Part shown: piece by piece, positions 23,011-36,014 of the stretch
How positions within the stretch are numbered: the stretch's first letter is position 1
Layout of the letters: each line of letters begins with the position of its first letter
Source: Spisula solida
Taxonomy: Eukaryota > Mollusca > Bivalvia > Venerida > Mactridae
Assembly: GCA_947247005.1 (NCBI GenBank)
Contig: OX365956.1
Span: 9,444,089-9,508,088 of the forward strand
Direction of reading: 5' to 3'
DNA: 64,000 nucleotides
Notes under the pieces: generated by a model
What the model saw: only the letters and a program-made list of their open reading frames with translations
What the model was told of the DNA's origin: nothing
Database searches by the model: none
Position numbers and translations under genes: made by a program

Positions 23011-25418
23011 CTTTAACATATGTGATGGAAATACAGCCAACTCCGTCAGAATGATCAATATTCTGTAGACAAGACAGACATTACAGTACTGATCTTAGAG
23101 ATACGAATACACGTTAACATGTTCACATGTAAATACCGTTTGTAGTTTGTTTTGCCAACTTCGACGATGCTTCGGCAATAAATTTCGCCCGAATGCCGGA
23201 ATAGTCCTGTGGTTTATAATAAGACTTGTCACTTGTGACATTTTCATACTTATAACAAACACATCCAGAAACACTTACATGAATCAAGGGGTAACAAGCA
23301 TTAAAACATATGTTTGTCCTTACAGCTTGTCTCAATGTAAGATAGTATGTGGACTCTTTTCACCGCGGCTGCGCGTTAATGTTTTGTGTACATGCTTTGG
23401 CAATTTGAGCAATTATAACAAACGCGCCAGTTAGAGAATTAGAGGACGAGAGACTCGAGAGCTTAGCAAGATTGAAACATGAGAGCTTGGTGTTTAATTG
23501 TTTCTTTTTGATTCACAGCGGATGTTTCGTTTTCTAATCGATTGGTGGTTAAATACAAACTGAAAATAGACAAATTGTTATTCTATTCGACGTATTGTAA
23601 GAACCTTGCATGCGGTTACTGATAATACGTAGTAATAAAACGTACATATGTTATAGTTATAGTATTCACTAATACAGATACTAGACAATTATATTTCTCG
23701 CTATGATTGACACGGAATTGATGTTTCAGTCTGACATGCGATTGTTTCCCCTTCTTGTTTGAATGATTAACTACTAATTTGATGGTTCCAATACAGACAT
23801 TGATCACAAAGTAGTAAAGTTTGTATTACACGCTTTAAGTAATAATTCTGTAATTAAGTGTGCCAATCGTGATGATATTACACTACCGCAAGGTTAATGA
23901 AATTCTTACAATCCAACAGCGGCGTGCAGTTTTTAGGAGTGTGCGTTTGGAAAGCTCTGACGTGTTTGTTTACTTTGTTTCAATAGTAATTGGCGATGAT
24001 TATTCAGGAATATTTAAGGCACATTGATTAGCCTTTTGAGTCTTGACCAAAGCATTTAGAATAAATCAGCGTAGGCCTACATAACGTTCTACCGAAATGG
24101 ATTGGCTTAGGTAAGGGGTTAAGTGGACCTAAAACGTTACAGAACAGTTTGGGTCAGTCTAGAGATTATTAAAGGCGTTCTGGATAAGAATGGAAAGAAA
24201 GAAACGTGTGTAAAATACTTCCTACACTAACATGTGACGGATACGATAAAGTGTTGTCCGACGCTGTTAATTACAGTACTATTCAGCTGTTCCTGTTTAT
24301 ATGTTTCTTACTTCTTACACAGTGTCCTATACTATATAGTAATCCTTCCGACCACTTAATGACTCGGAAAGTTAAGTCTCTAAAAGATTAACTATACTTA
24401 CACCGCAAATGTAATTAACAGACACGCGTGATTATCTTTATTTAATGTGTCAACAATCCAAACTATAAACTGTTATGCGTAGTTAGAATAACTCCGAGAA
24501 TAGCAGATATGCTATTTGATGAGGAACTGCTTATTGCTTAAGCAAACAGCAATTACTTTATTTTGATTCTATTTCCGCTTATCGGTTTGGAAGAAACACA
24601 CGATTTGAACCAATATCCCACATGTTAACGTAATCATTCATGTTATCAACACGATAAAAATACAAAAACGTAAACTTGAATTAGTTTAACATTCGCAAGT
24701 TTATATAAATCTGGGCCAGGCATAACGGTTCCATAAACTCCTTAATGCTTGTACTGGACTCAGTGTATCAATACCAGTTGACCCTGACATCAATTAAGAC
24801 TACAAATTCACGACGACATTTGTCAACAATTCCTCTGTTTTGATCAGCTGTATGTACTTTATTCCATCAACGATTTATATGAAACAAACGCCTGTCTAAC
24901 GGGAAACATATATATGATAACCGTGACATATAGGATCTCTGTCAGCAGCAGCCGTTCTTTCCAGCACCCTGTCAAACCTACGGAGTGGTTGTATGCGACC
25001 GGACTATAATTCCAAGACATTTTTTCTCTAAGGTTTCAAAGGATGTTGGAAAAGACGGCCTAGCTTCTTAAAAGGATCCAACATCTTATGGATAGCTTTC
25101 ATTTTTTCCCATAGACTGGCGTATGTTTCATAGAAATCGATATTGAAAAAAAACACTACTTTTTTCAATGTTGACAAATTTCGTCTTGGATTTTTAGTGT
25201 TTAGTGATGTCAAAGTCACCTGGTATTACTACACTGATCGTAACAACAATACAAATGCATTAGTTGTATTTAGTTTTATAACTAGCATACTTGCAGTCAT
25301 AACATAACAGAATATAACGCCATCCACGCAGGTAAGCATTGTATAAACGCAGTATGGTGATTTCATTTATTCGAATAAAGCATGTGCTATTCGTATCTAT
25401 TCGTGCTTTTAATTTACT

Positions 25419-25735
25419 TTAATCACATGTCTATTTGAGCCCTTTAACCTTTGAACTCTAAGTGTGACATTGACCTTTGAGTTAGGGACCTGGGTCTTGC
25501 ACATGACACATCATCTTGATGTGGTGAACATTTGTACCAATATTATAACTATCCAACAAGAAATGACAAAATTACATAGCGGACACGATTTCACAATGTT
25601 CGAACACACACACACGCATGCACGCACACATGCACGCACACACGCACACACGCACACACGCACGCCCCCACGCACCCCCCCCCCCCCCACACACACACAC
25701 GGACAGGTTGAACACTATAATTTAATGGCGGGGGC
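25419..25735 (+). repeat. GACCTTTGAG-type repeat with embedded CA microsatellite
   Basis: Contains GACATTGACCTTTGAG, GACCTGGGTCTTGCACATGA, TGGTGAACATTTGTACCA, and GCGGACACGATT, then a CA-rich microsatellite, then GGACAGGTTGAACACTATAA and GGCGGGGGCATTA. It sits exactly between the end of copy A and the start of copy B. Confidence 0.7.
25603..25700. repeat. CA/CGCA microsatellite with a poly-C run
   Basis: Mixed CACACA, CACGCA and GCACGCACA words followed by a C run of about 14 and more CA. It yields spurious frames on both strands. Confidence 0.95.
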
Positions 25736-25739
25736 ATTA

Positions 25740-28360
25740 AAAATGTATTTTTTATCTGATTGAACGCGGAATAAATCTAACCTACCAGCTTCGGACCAAC
25801 CGTCTTTAGCGACCATCGCCCCTCCTCTCTCCTGATAGAGGCATATATGTGCCTAATAGACTAGTTATCAAAATACAAACAATAATCTTTGCCGGAACGT
25901 GATCGTTCTTGTGACCTAAGTCCGAATTGAAAAAAAAGAAAATACTATAAATTATCAAGATAATAATAGTCAATCTGAATTTTTCATTAATCGTTTTTAT
26001 ACAAGCCATTTGTATTGCCGTATTAAGTTCGTTACTTCTTCTTCAGGAAATGTTTTAATATTATCTATTAGGTATGCTTTCATTGCTTTGTACAATATAT
26101 TTTAAAACATGAACACTACGAATGTTCGATGATGCTTCTATCTCAATTATCAGCTCAAGTATTGGAGTTAATCATGACTTTTTATAGGAGCATGCGTGAC
26201 AAATCTCATTAAGTAAAGAAAATATAGTGCATTATATGTAATTCGCTTCAAACTACAGACATAAACTAATCTATTAAACGGTGTCCACTGAAAAACTATT
26301 ACGTAATTTTAACGATCTTCCAAATTATTCAATCGCTTATAAAACTAAACGATTGTCTTAGGTAAATAGTCTAATGGCTGTTATTGGTAATTTCATTCCA
26401 GAGTCAGAACTGGCTAATTAAGAAAAGGACTCGATTGCCGGTAATCTTAGACCTTATAATCAGCAGCATTAAACCTATGCATTCAATGAAATAAGTTGTT
26501 TTCGTTCTTGAGTATTTATCGCAATTCATTTGAACGCCATTACTGTTTTTAAATTTACATTTGGATTTTGTTGACTGTTTTGCTTTCTTTTTTTCTGACT
26601 CCAAAGCTCTTCCAATCTTGCAGCGTTATTATGTGTACCAGAATTAGAGCATATGGAAGTTTGAATTACAGTTTTTAAATTTTACTGCGTTTGATGACTT
26701 TCTTAGCTCTTAATGCTTTGATTCAGACTTTGTTATAATAACAACATGACCTACACCATAGGTACCTAGGCGTTAGGGATACATACAGAACGATGAGGTG
26801 GCACAGAACTAGAACCGAAATAAACAAATACGAAGTATCAAATCTGAAAGCAGAAATTGTATAACGTATGTGTGATAAAATGCTTTTTTGTTACGTTATA
26901 TCTATTTTCTGTATCTGAAAGTTGTGGATCTATCGACTGAAATGATTGTTGTAATCGGCTATGTATGGATGCAAGATGCATTGTCTCTGATGCCATAAGT
27001 ATTGGTTGAAACCGAACTGAATGTTTGCATGCATTCAAATTTCGTTTGTTTTTTAGTGTTGATCTTTGACATAAAATCCAATGATCTTTTTTTAAAAACA
27101 GAAAGTTTTGAAGTTTCGATAACATCACTATTACGTTACCATGATACACAGAACTACCTCATTATATATAATTATTTAAATCTAGTTGTCGTTTTATACC
27201 AAAGACGCAATTTAAATAGTGACACTCATCATTAAGGGAAAACTGACCTGTCTGCTCTCATACCCGAGTGTAATGGGTGCCATCAGGAATGAGGTATTGG
27301 TGGAGATTAATAGAAGTTGTAGAACTTGCTTCACAATCGACATATACATGTATTTCAGTAAAAACTAAAATATAATAGCGATGGCCAGGAGGGAAGGCTC
27401 GCAGCACTCAACGGAAACAGTAGAGCACTAAACGCACATACAGTAGAGGGAAACAAAAAAAGATCACAGATCACAAGCACACACCATAATGAAAAACACT
27501 CAAATGAACAAAAGAAAAAGAAACAGCTGCACAGTCTTACTTGCATGGGCCAATTTCGGCCCAATAAACGTAGAAGCGAGTATGGCAATAATATACATGG
27601 CATAATAGTGCAGCTTTATACATGACTATTAAATGGTTTTCAAAAAAAGATCCTAACAAATCGGAAATGTGCCTCCGTAGTTTAACGGTTCGCGCGTTTG
27701 CCGTCTAATCTGGTGACCGGATCAAATACGGGTAAGAAAGATGACTGCCAAATAAAGGTTATGCTCGGCAGACGTGTGAAGTGTGAGCAGGAAAGGCACA
27801 ACAAGAACAATATACAGAATGTTAGCTCTGAAAACCCAACTCTTATACATGAGCTTCTTTGAAACGTTTCCAACATTAAAAAAAACTTCAGATAATGTTT
27901 CCACTGCGTTATATTCAAGCTGATTACTTAGGTTTGTTTTATGGTGTTCGAAAACAAACTCATTGAACTTATATTTAAATCAACGCATATTTGCTTCACG
28001 AGAAAGCTTTGCATCACTCATTCGATTATATTAAATATCGCGAGATAAGAACATTTACTAAAGTACTATGATTGATACTGATAAGGAAATTAAATGTTAA
28101 TGTTTGAATATGTTACTACTTTATTTCAAAGTTAAACATTTGAACGATTTAACTTTGGGAAAATGTATGTAAGTGTGCTTATCGAATTCGGCGAAACACA
28201 AAACATCATAAAGAAAATTGTTCAAGCTGTGGGGTGCTTTTTAGGGGGTTGTTTTTTGTAAATGAATTTGCCACGATAAACGATGTAAGTATACAATCAG
28301 GCTCTTAATGATATGTATTGTTCAAGAAATAATTGTCTTTGTCAGTGATGCAGTTTAAGG
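25740..28360 (+). repeat. Segmental duplication copy B (partial, ~2.6 kb)
   Basis: Matches the beginning of the A/C unit, from TTTTTATCTGATTGA (compare 17,395 and 37,780) to TTGTCTTTGTCAGTGATGCAG followed by TTTAA (compare 19,600 and 39,580). It then breaks off where the inverted-arm element region begins. The remaining part of the unit is missing before copy C. Confidence 0.8.
27672..27770 (+). mobile_element. tRNA-derived SINE in copy B
   Basis: GCCTCCGTAGTTTAACGGTT and CTGGTGACCGGATCAAATAC look like box A and box B. The tail reads GCCAAATAAAGGTTATGCTCGG. Copy A has no such insert at the matching place near 19,245. The same tail ends elements at 38,911-38,988 and 59,552-59,673, and stands alone near 55,750. 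Confidence 0.65.
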
Positions 28361-29668
28361 TGGAACCAGTGACTTAAAAAATGTCGGAGTCTATATACAA
28401 ATTTGGTACCATTGTAAAATTGAAGTTATTTCCGATTTATGGACGTCATCGGTAAAAAATCGCTTTTACGCCGAATCTAATGAAAATCTCCGGAAATATG
28501 CTTTAACATACTGTTCGTATTATGTAGCTTATAATTTTTCAAAATATCGTTTCGTTTCCTAGCAACGTGACGCTATGTACATAGGGCGTAAAATTGACGT
28601 TTTAAGCGTATATTTCTCTTAAATTAAGGTCTACAATAATTTTCAAAACTCTATTTGTTAGTCCTTCATCCTTTGAATACGCATATGTAAAATTTATAGC
28701 GGTTGCGACTTACAATTTTGCAACGAAAACGGTTTTATATCGAAAATTGACCTGTATTTTACTGCGTATTTGCGACACCCTACTCACTTCCGGGCGCAAT
28801 TTGGTCAACAAAAAGTGATTCAATCAACTAATGAAACATACCGTGGTTATGCGGTAATTCTACATAATAATAAAAGGGGGTGATCTCGCATTATTTTCGA
28901 CAAAATTGAATTTTAATGAAAAGCGGACATACGTCAAAAGCATAACGTCGTGCCGTCGCACGACGTTACGGGCAATTATGGCTACGTCAGCGTCATGATC
29001 TTATGGTGTATCTGGGGCATTGGCACATTGTTTCAATATATAAAAAATATAAGAAAGCATTACATTATGCTAAATGCAAGATGAGATATTCAATATACCC
29101 CTAAAATTGTATGAATATTGATTTCTAGTGATATACATCCTATTAATAAAGAGATAACTTTTATGAACTTGCTACTAGCACACACTGTATAAAACACTAA
29201 CCACCTCTCACAAAGAATATTGTGCTTTAACATCTTGGCTTACGACCTATATAGTATGTTGTACGCACAGTAGGGGGGTTCGGGGCAAAGTGTTACAGTC
29301 CCTGTGGTGAAATGTTTATTGTAATACATACCGACAAACATACTTTGGTATGTAATTATATTTTCAATAAATGGTCAAAAGTAGTCCCAAAACGTCGACA
29401 CAATGTGTTACATTTACGAACCATTTTAAACAGTTGAAATTGTTAATGCATATTCAAATTGATTAATTAAAGAATTTGTATTGTCAAAATTAAGCATGGT
29501 TTTTGTATACAATATACATTATTACTATGACTGTAAGTGTCCATGCATTCAATAGAAAATGTAATAATTATACATACGTAAGACTTTTTCTCCAACTCAC
29601 TAAACAGCAACAACAAAACAGCTGTACAGTAAATTCCAAAGGTGGCCGAATCACGTATTTTATGAACC

Positions 29669-29955
29669 AGTCAATTGAAACCATGCTCCCCTACCCCGGG
29701 GAACGACGGTGATGTTTACTTTTGTTTTATCAAACCCCGAGGGTCATACAGATGGTAAAACCCCGCAAATTCCCCCGGTCCTATACCTCACGGGTATAGT
29801 CAGAGCTGCATTTCCCCGCTATTTTGTCGCGAATCAATTTTTAAGCGTACCACACATACATCAGTGCGGGGACATCGAAAACGTAAAAACACGGGACAGT
29901 TCCCCGCTATCACCGCTGTCTTTCCCCTGGATTGGGGGAGTAGTTTCAATTGACT
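29669..29955. mobile_element. 287-bp MITE with AGTCAATTGAAACCA ends
   Basis: AGTCAATTGAAACCATGCTC at the left and GGAGTAGTTTCAATTGACT at the right are inverted copies. The interior is rich in CCCC/GGGG (CCCCGGGGAACGACGG, GCGGGGACATCG). A sister copy with the same ends lies at 33,539-33,974. It produces a chance 116-residue frame. Confidence 0.8.
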
Positions 29956-30059
29956 TGTACATTATTGTAACGTCATGTTTGATGTGTAGGCCTACTCCAA
30001 CTAAGGCACATAAGCCAAAATGTCTACCTATACGTGAGTATCGAATTAAACAAATTTGA

Positions 30060-30985
30060 AAAATTGTGAAAATAGTGCAAACATTCCAGAAAAAAGCGTT
30101 GTCAACCTGTAAAACAAAATGTGTGAAGTTCTACGGGCCGCGACTTAGCCGATCTAACAGCGGCTCAAAAGTGTTTACATTAACTTATATTATTATCTAA
30201 TACACGTGTAAGACATCATACTTTTGAAAAATTGTATTATATAATTATAACGCTTTCTTTCAATTTGCTGCCTGTTCATCTACCGGCCGCATCAGCTTTA
30301 ATTCAGCTCCCAGCAGGATTTAACTTGGTTGCGTAACAGTGTAACCAGATATATAAGCGTGGTTATGGCAATATTTCTAGACAAATGCGGGACTACTTTT
30401 CCAGATGTTTATACATCAAAGATTTACTTTTATACCAATCGCTATTATTATATACATTATAACTATATATGACTGTAAGAAAACGATGTATACATAGTTT
30501 AGTTATTATTTTATTAAAGGGGTGTAATAATTAGTTTGGAAGACTTTTAAGTTAGTTTGGAAGACTTGAGCTCATAATTCTGTACAATGCATTTAATGTC
30601 TGATCGAATATCCTGAGTAGATGTTCAGATAATTTAAATACATAACACAGTCGATGTTCTCTTTTGTATCACTGTGTATTTATCATGATGCTGTGTTCAT
30701 AATAAAAGTACCAATAAAGACACAATGTGAAAAATAATAAAACCACAGCGCTGATAGTAGTACAGATATTGCGAGAGAAACTCAGTTTTGTCATTTTCAC
30801 TTTCACAAAAATTACCACTCTCAAATTGAAATAAGTAATTGTTACGTAGTGACAAACTTTGCTTGGAACAAAGCTATTATATATGATTTGATTAGTGAAC
30901 AGATGCAGGTGAAATGCGTGAATTTATTCTTAACATGTAACTGTTGTACTAGTAAATTGGACACAAGTCCGTAAATAGAACGGAC
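30060..30985. other. Inner part of the inverted-arm element, nothing recognised
   Basis: AT-rich sequence without an open frame of note. If this element once had a transposase, it is gone. Confidence 0.45.
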
Positions 30986-31316
30986 GTACACAGCGCCTTA
31001 CGTTGTGCGACGTAACGTTTTTACGTAAGTCCGTTTTTTACTGAAATTCAATTTTGTCGAAAATAATGCGAGATCACCACCCTTTTTATTAGTTGAGCTT
31101 ATTAAATAGAATTACCGCATCACCAAGGTATATTTCAATAGTTGATTGAATCACTTTTTGTTGACCAAATTGCGCCCTGAAATGAGTTAGGTGTTGCAAA
31201 TGCGCAATGAAATTCTGTCAACTTTCGATATAAAACCTTTTTCGGTGATAAATTTTCCGTCACAATCGCTATAAATTTAACATATACGTATTCAACGGAT
31301 CAAGGGCTAACATATA

Positions 31317-31895
31317 TAGTCCCAACAGAGACCAAACGTATCATTTCATTACATTACATGACGTTAGGTCTCACCGGCTCCCGAGTAGTTGTATGTAGCA
31401 CTTTGCGACACGATTCTTTGTCGCTGTTTGGTGACCGATAATGAGCCTTTAAAAGCAATACAAAGTAAAGGCAGACCACACATGCCTTCATTAATGCCTT
31501 TTCTATCATTGAAAACAAATTATTGCAAGAACACTAACCTCATTGATACATAAATTATTCCTGTTTCATTTCACTACTGAAATGTCCTTATTTTAGCCAT
31601 TGAAGCCGTCGAACAGAGCCGATGTATTCCGAAAGTTGTTGTTCTGACATTTGTAAGAATTTTGATTGGACGAAAAGTGGCTATAACTAAAACCCAGTAT
31701 CTGGACTAAAAAAAGGCCTACATTATAGACGCTGTTTTTGGTACTTTATGATTGAAATAAGCTTTACTGCGGTCGATTCAACTGTTTAATCCCGAATAAG
31801 TCGTTCAATTCGGAAATAAAATTTTGCTAAAGACAGCTAAGTTATGAGACTCTATAGTACTGTGGAACGTACGTAGAGTCTTATTTATGGGACTA
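31317..31895. mobile_element. 579-bp nested insertion with TAGTCCC ends and target duplication
   Basis: The insert begins TAGTCCC and ends GGGACTA. TAACATATA flanks it on both sides (31,308-31,316 and 31,896-31,904). The left arm of the host element, read in reverse, supplies the empty site (GACTAACAAATAGAGTTTTG) without the insert. Depending on how the ends are drawn the duplication is 5-9 bp. The superfamily is not assigned. Confidence 0.8.
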
Positions 31896-32136
31896 TAACA
31901 TATAGAGCTTTGAAAATTAAAATAGACCTAATTCTGACCGAATTATGCCATTAAAACGATAATTTTTCGCCCTACTTTGCTAGGAAACGAGGTAATTTTT
32001 GAAAAAATAAAAACTGCACAATAAGGACAGAATGTTAAAGCATATTTCTGGAGATTTTCATTAGATTCAGCCAAAAGTCGATTTTTTACCGATGACGTCC
32101 TTAAAACTGAACGTAAATATTTCGTTTTTTAGATAA

Positions 32137-32498
32137 TAGAGAGGTTGCGATGCGAACGTGTACAACTACGTGTACGTGTAGTTACCCGTACATGTATACG
32201 TCCGCGTTGCAATTAAAATAATCTTGCGAAAGACAACGTTTGCGTGTAACATCACATGACGGGTGTAGCATGATTTCTTCGTGAATCGATAATGAGTGTT
32301 GACATAAACTCAATGAAATCATGGGCGATGAATTATTGGGTTTCCCGTGCATACGCATACCAGTGTGACATAGTACACACTTTATTTTCGTCTGTCACAC
32401 TTCGGTTACTTGTAGAAGTTACACATACATGACGAAATACTCAAAAGTAGTATTCACGTACACGTACACGTTACACGTTGACTTTCGCAACCTCTCTA
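32137..32498. mobile_element. 362-bp MITE with TAGAGAGGTTGCGA ends
   Basis: TAGAGAGGTTGCGATGCGAA at the left is inverted at the right as TTCGCAACCTCTCTA. CGTGTACGTG-type words and their complements continue inward from both ends. It directly follows the inverted-arm element. Confidence 0.75.
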
Positions 32499-33538
32499 AT
32501 GACGTTGCTATGACGTCGTGAAGTGCTATGTTACGCACGTTATTACGTTACAGCGCGGCAAGCCTTACACGTAGTAAAACGCCTGTGACAATCGTAATAC
32601 TAACATCAGTGATGTCAAACCTATAGCATTCGATTCAGGTGACGAATGCGCGTCCGTACAGATATAATTATTATACATTAATTTCTTGTTTTGCCAAAAT
32701 CGCGCGTGTTCCTGCTGTTATCGAAATAATGAATACGTACATGTGTTTTATCGTAGATCAAAGCACAGTCACTTGTGCTTTGTTCTCCTTTAAAACACAG
32801 GTACATATTCATTATTAAACAAACCCTGACAGTCCCTGAAAAGCCGTTTGTATATACATGTATTTATTTAAAAGAGGTAATCAAATAGTTCTTTATTTCA
32901 CAATTCATGAAGCGTAATGTGAAGGTCTTGTTTGAATGAGACAATTATAAACTTTCACCAGAACTTTCTAATTTAGTTCTTCTAACTTTATCATTTCTTA
33001 TGTGTGCATGTGTGCGAGTGTGGGTTTAGTGTTAACGCGTGCATGTGTGTGTGTGTTATAACGTGCAGTCCCGAGGGGCTCAGCTGATGTTATAACTCGA
33101 AAAAAAGCATGTGCAAATGTTTTTCTACTATAACTTCTAACATCATCATTATGCACGTTATGTTATTAACCAAAGACAATTTCTGCTCTCGACAATAGTA
33201 TGTTTTAAGTATTTTAATAATGGCCTAAATGAGACGAGGAGTCGATACGACGTATAATATATATATAATAATATACGCAACTTCTTGTTCCCTGGATACG
33301 ACTGTTTGTCTGTTCAGTTAGTTGTTTGATCATACGAAATGAGAGCAAAACATATATTTTTAGCATATGCGTGTATATTTTATAAAGTTGTAGGCTGGCG
33401 AGGCAATCTTTAATGACATCATATACTAAATTATGAGGGAGTCAATACTGCGTTCTCTGGTGTATTTAATCATATAAAGTGGCACGTGGAATGCCATTAA
33501 CCTTTGACTCAGCTCTCACAGACATCGATTTATGCACC
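32499..33538. other. Non-coding stretch, nothing recognised
   Basis: Contains a short TG-rich tract at about 33,003-33,058. No gene seen. Confidence 0.5.
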
Positions 33539-33974
33539 AGTTAGTTGAAACCACGGCTCCCAACCCCAGAGAATGACGGGGATTTAAACTTTTTTGCAAA
33601 CCCCTGGTAAAATCCCTGCCCCCAGGGCCATAGAAATGTTAAAACTCCCACAAATCTCCCCCGCCCTGCGGGAGAATGACAAATGTGTACTGTTCAATTT
33701 TAAACCAGTGACATCCTACAATAATGCTTGTATATTTCTTCTTGGTCTTTGGATGTATGCAATCATCGCGGATGAATTACAGTTTGTCGAACTACGGATA
33801 TCGTCCGGTTATATTCAGTACTGCAAAAACTCGGTATTAGCACGGGTATAGTCCCTGCTACATTGGCCCGTAATGACAGGACAGTACGGGGACATCGGAA
33901 AGGTAATAACACAGAACATTTCCCCCTATCCATTTTCCTTCCCGGGGTAAATTGGGGCGTAGTTTCAATTGACT
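33539..33974. mobile_element. 436-bp MITE, sister of the 29.7-kb element
   Basis: AGTTAGTTGAAACCACGGCT at the left and GGGCGTAGTTTCAATTGACT at the right are inverted ends. The interior shares ACGGGTATAGTC and TACGGGGACATCGGAAA-like blocks with 29,669-29,955. Confidence 0.8.
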
Positions 33975-34159
33975 GTGTATTACCCCTGACTGCATCAACT
34001 CGTCTCATAATTACAGTACCTCTGCCTTTAGCATCAGTTTGTTTACTTATCATGTAAGTCGAATTGAAAAAATAAAAACCGTGAATGCAGAAATTAAGTG
34101 TGGTACAAAACTTCACATCTCTAGATATAGAATAAAATAAATACAATAATAATAAATAG

Positions 34160-34225
34160 AAAAAGTTGGCCCCGTCGAGATTCGATCTTTGAATTGACAG
34201 TCTACTGAACCACAGAATTTTTTAT
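34160..34225 (-). repeat. tRNA-like (SINE head) fragment
   Basis: On the minus strand it reads TGTGGTTCAGTAGACTGTCA and AAAGATCGAATCTCGACGGG, like box A and box B of a tRNA-derived SINE. No body was identified. Confidence 0.4.
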
Positions 34226-35745
34226 ACCAATGTCTTGCTGACCACTGCAGGAGGAGACATACATTGTGTAATTGATTCACTCGCGATAACGGATTTTTTC
34301 AGCAGATTTTTTCAGTTATCTGGTTTAAGTCTTTATTTGTACGATACTACTAGTGCACACTGGTCTCAGCAAATATGTGGGATGTGTCATGACGACATGC
34401 AAACAAACTGTCCATAACTTGCCAACAATTTATATGGAACTCATATCGGGCCTACATATATTCCAAATGTGTATATCACAAGGATGTTGTGCAGGACACA
34501 CCCTCCAACCATGCCAGTCCAACAGTAAATTTTCGTGTTATCGGGCAGTAGCAGTGTGGGCACCAGATACATCTCCTAATTGATGTCTATCAGTCAGATA
34601 CGATTTAAACCATCTTAAAATATCATCACTTAGTCATGTAGTTTTAAGTTTAATAAGAAGAATGTAGTAACATATTTACGGTCTTGGGATTAAATCCCCA
34701 AACATTCGCTGATATTTAGCGGGGTGATTTGGGGGTACCGAGAGGCATTGGGAGAACTGCCGGTGTGTTCCCGGCGTCATACGTTATATAAAAGGAAAAT
34801 AGATTGCCAGCTAGATCATTCGAATAAATCATACAAAAATGTTGGTGGACCTTATCCCCCATCACGAAACAGTTTGTGCATACGTAAATTGTTTCTCCCA
34901 GTATCTCCGTGGGTGTGGTTTTAAATGTGTCCATTAATTCAATATATAGATTTAGATCAGACGATCTATTTTTACTTTGCCAATTTCATCCAATTGTCCA
35001 AGTATACGTCACCCGTATAACTTATAAAACCTGCATCACGTTTCGTGAAACACACTCTTATCTGAGTAAACTAATGTAATGTAAGATTGGGGAACGGGAA
35101 CCAGACTAACAAATCTAAACAAATATCAGGTTATAGGTTTTAAGTTTTAATTAGTTTATTGCGATGTCACCCCGCAGCATTTTCTGTACGATTTAGTGAT
35201 TCCACTACTGGAAACTCACTCACTGTGATAATCAAAAAGCTAGAACAGAGCTAATTAAAGTAGCATAAATATTATCGCGGAATAGTTAATATAACCGGAT
35301 CCCTGTGTAGAGAAAACTGAAGAAGCGCGAAAGCAATTAAAATTCCAATTAGAGATGCGCTTTATATATCATCGCCAAGACACGTTTATTAACCAATTTG
35401 TGCAACCTTTGCAGTATAATGATACGACGTTTCGATGGTTTCTAGGAGGTACACTATAATGTACCATACATAGTATAGTACCGTCTTTATGACAGTCTGC
35501 ATAGTTGCGACGCAGGGGTCTGCCATTGAATAATATTACTAATAAGGCACTGTGATCAGACAATACGTGTTTGTTATAGCCCGACCTGACTGGTACATTC
35601 AAAATGAGGACACTAAAATGATAATGCATATTACACACTTTACAGGGTTATACAGCCTCAGACATATTGCAATATACAACATAATTAAAAAATATACTAT
35701 ATAAAGCTGTACAAGGTAATATATAACATAATTAACAGGCTTATA
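34226..35745. other. Non-coding stretch, nothing firmly recognised
   Basis: Short open frames only. The minus frame at 35,369-35,638 contains VLSDHSALLV, which faintly recalls the end of a LINE endonuclease, but nothing else supports it. Confidence 0.4.
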
Positions 35746-35750
35746 TATAT

Positions 35751-36014
35751 ATATCGGGGTTTTCTAGACGATACAGGCGAATACCGGTGTACAGTATATG
35801 TATATCGGGGTTTTCTAGACGATACAGGCGAATACCGGTGTACAGTATATGTATATCGGGGTTTTCTAGACGATACAGGCGAATACCGGTGTACAGTATA
35901 TGTATATCGGGGTTTTCTAGACGATACAGGCGAATACCGGTGTACAGTATATGTATATCGGGGTTTTCTAGACGATACAGGCGAATACCGGTGTACAGTA
36001 TATATATATCGGGT
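35751..36014. repeat. 51-bp minisatellite, 5 units
   Basis: Near-perfect units containing ATATCGGGGTTTTCTAGACG and ATACAGGCGAATACCGGTGT. The unit is 17 codons without a stop, so frames stay open on both strands. Confidence 0.95.

Larger units (their letters stand above)
16440..25415 (+). repeat. Segmental duplication copy A (~9 kb)
   Basis: Collinear with copy C (36,285-45,575), starting at GTGAACAATACATATTAATT in both and ending near the shared TTCATTTATTCGAATAAA and GTGCTATTCGTAT. Checked anchors include 17,395/37,770, 19,560/39,525, 20,310/41,310, 20,700/42,360, 22,940/43,090, 24,500/44,520 and 25,330/45,490. Divergence is uneven. No gene with recognisable domains lies in it; the open frames that align between copies do not behave as coding. 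Confidence 0.85.
28420..32120. mobile_element. 3.7-kb element with ~550-bp inverted arms
   Basis: The left arm (28,420-28,975) and right arm (30,990-32,120, less a nested insert) are reverse complements at moderate identity. Matched pairs include GACGTCATCGGTAAAAAATCG, GAAAATCTCC, CTAGCAACG/CTAGGAAACG, TTTGGTCAACAAAAAGTGATT and GATCTCGCATTATTTTCGAC. The 2 kb between the arms has no transposase. TTTAA at the junction with copy B hints at the left boundary near 28,360, but no matching right flank was found. Confidence 0.75.

Noticed and set aside
29709..30059. 116-residue gene
   Set aside because: It lies mostly within a MITE with AGTCAATTGAAACCA ends.
35369..35638. LINE endonuclease remnant (VLSDHSALLV)
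   Set aside because: One short motif only. No other endonuclease or reverse transcriptase motif lies nearby.
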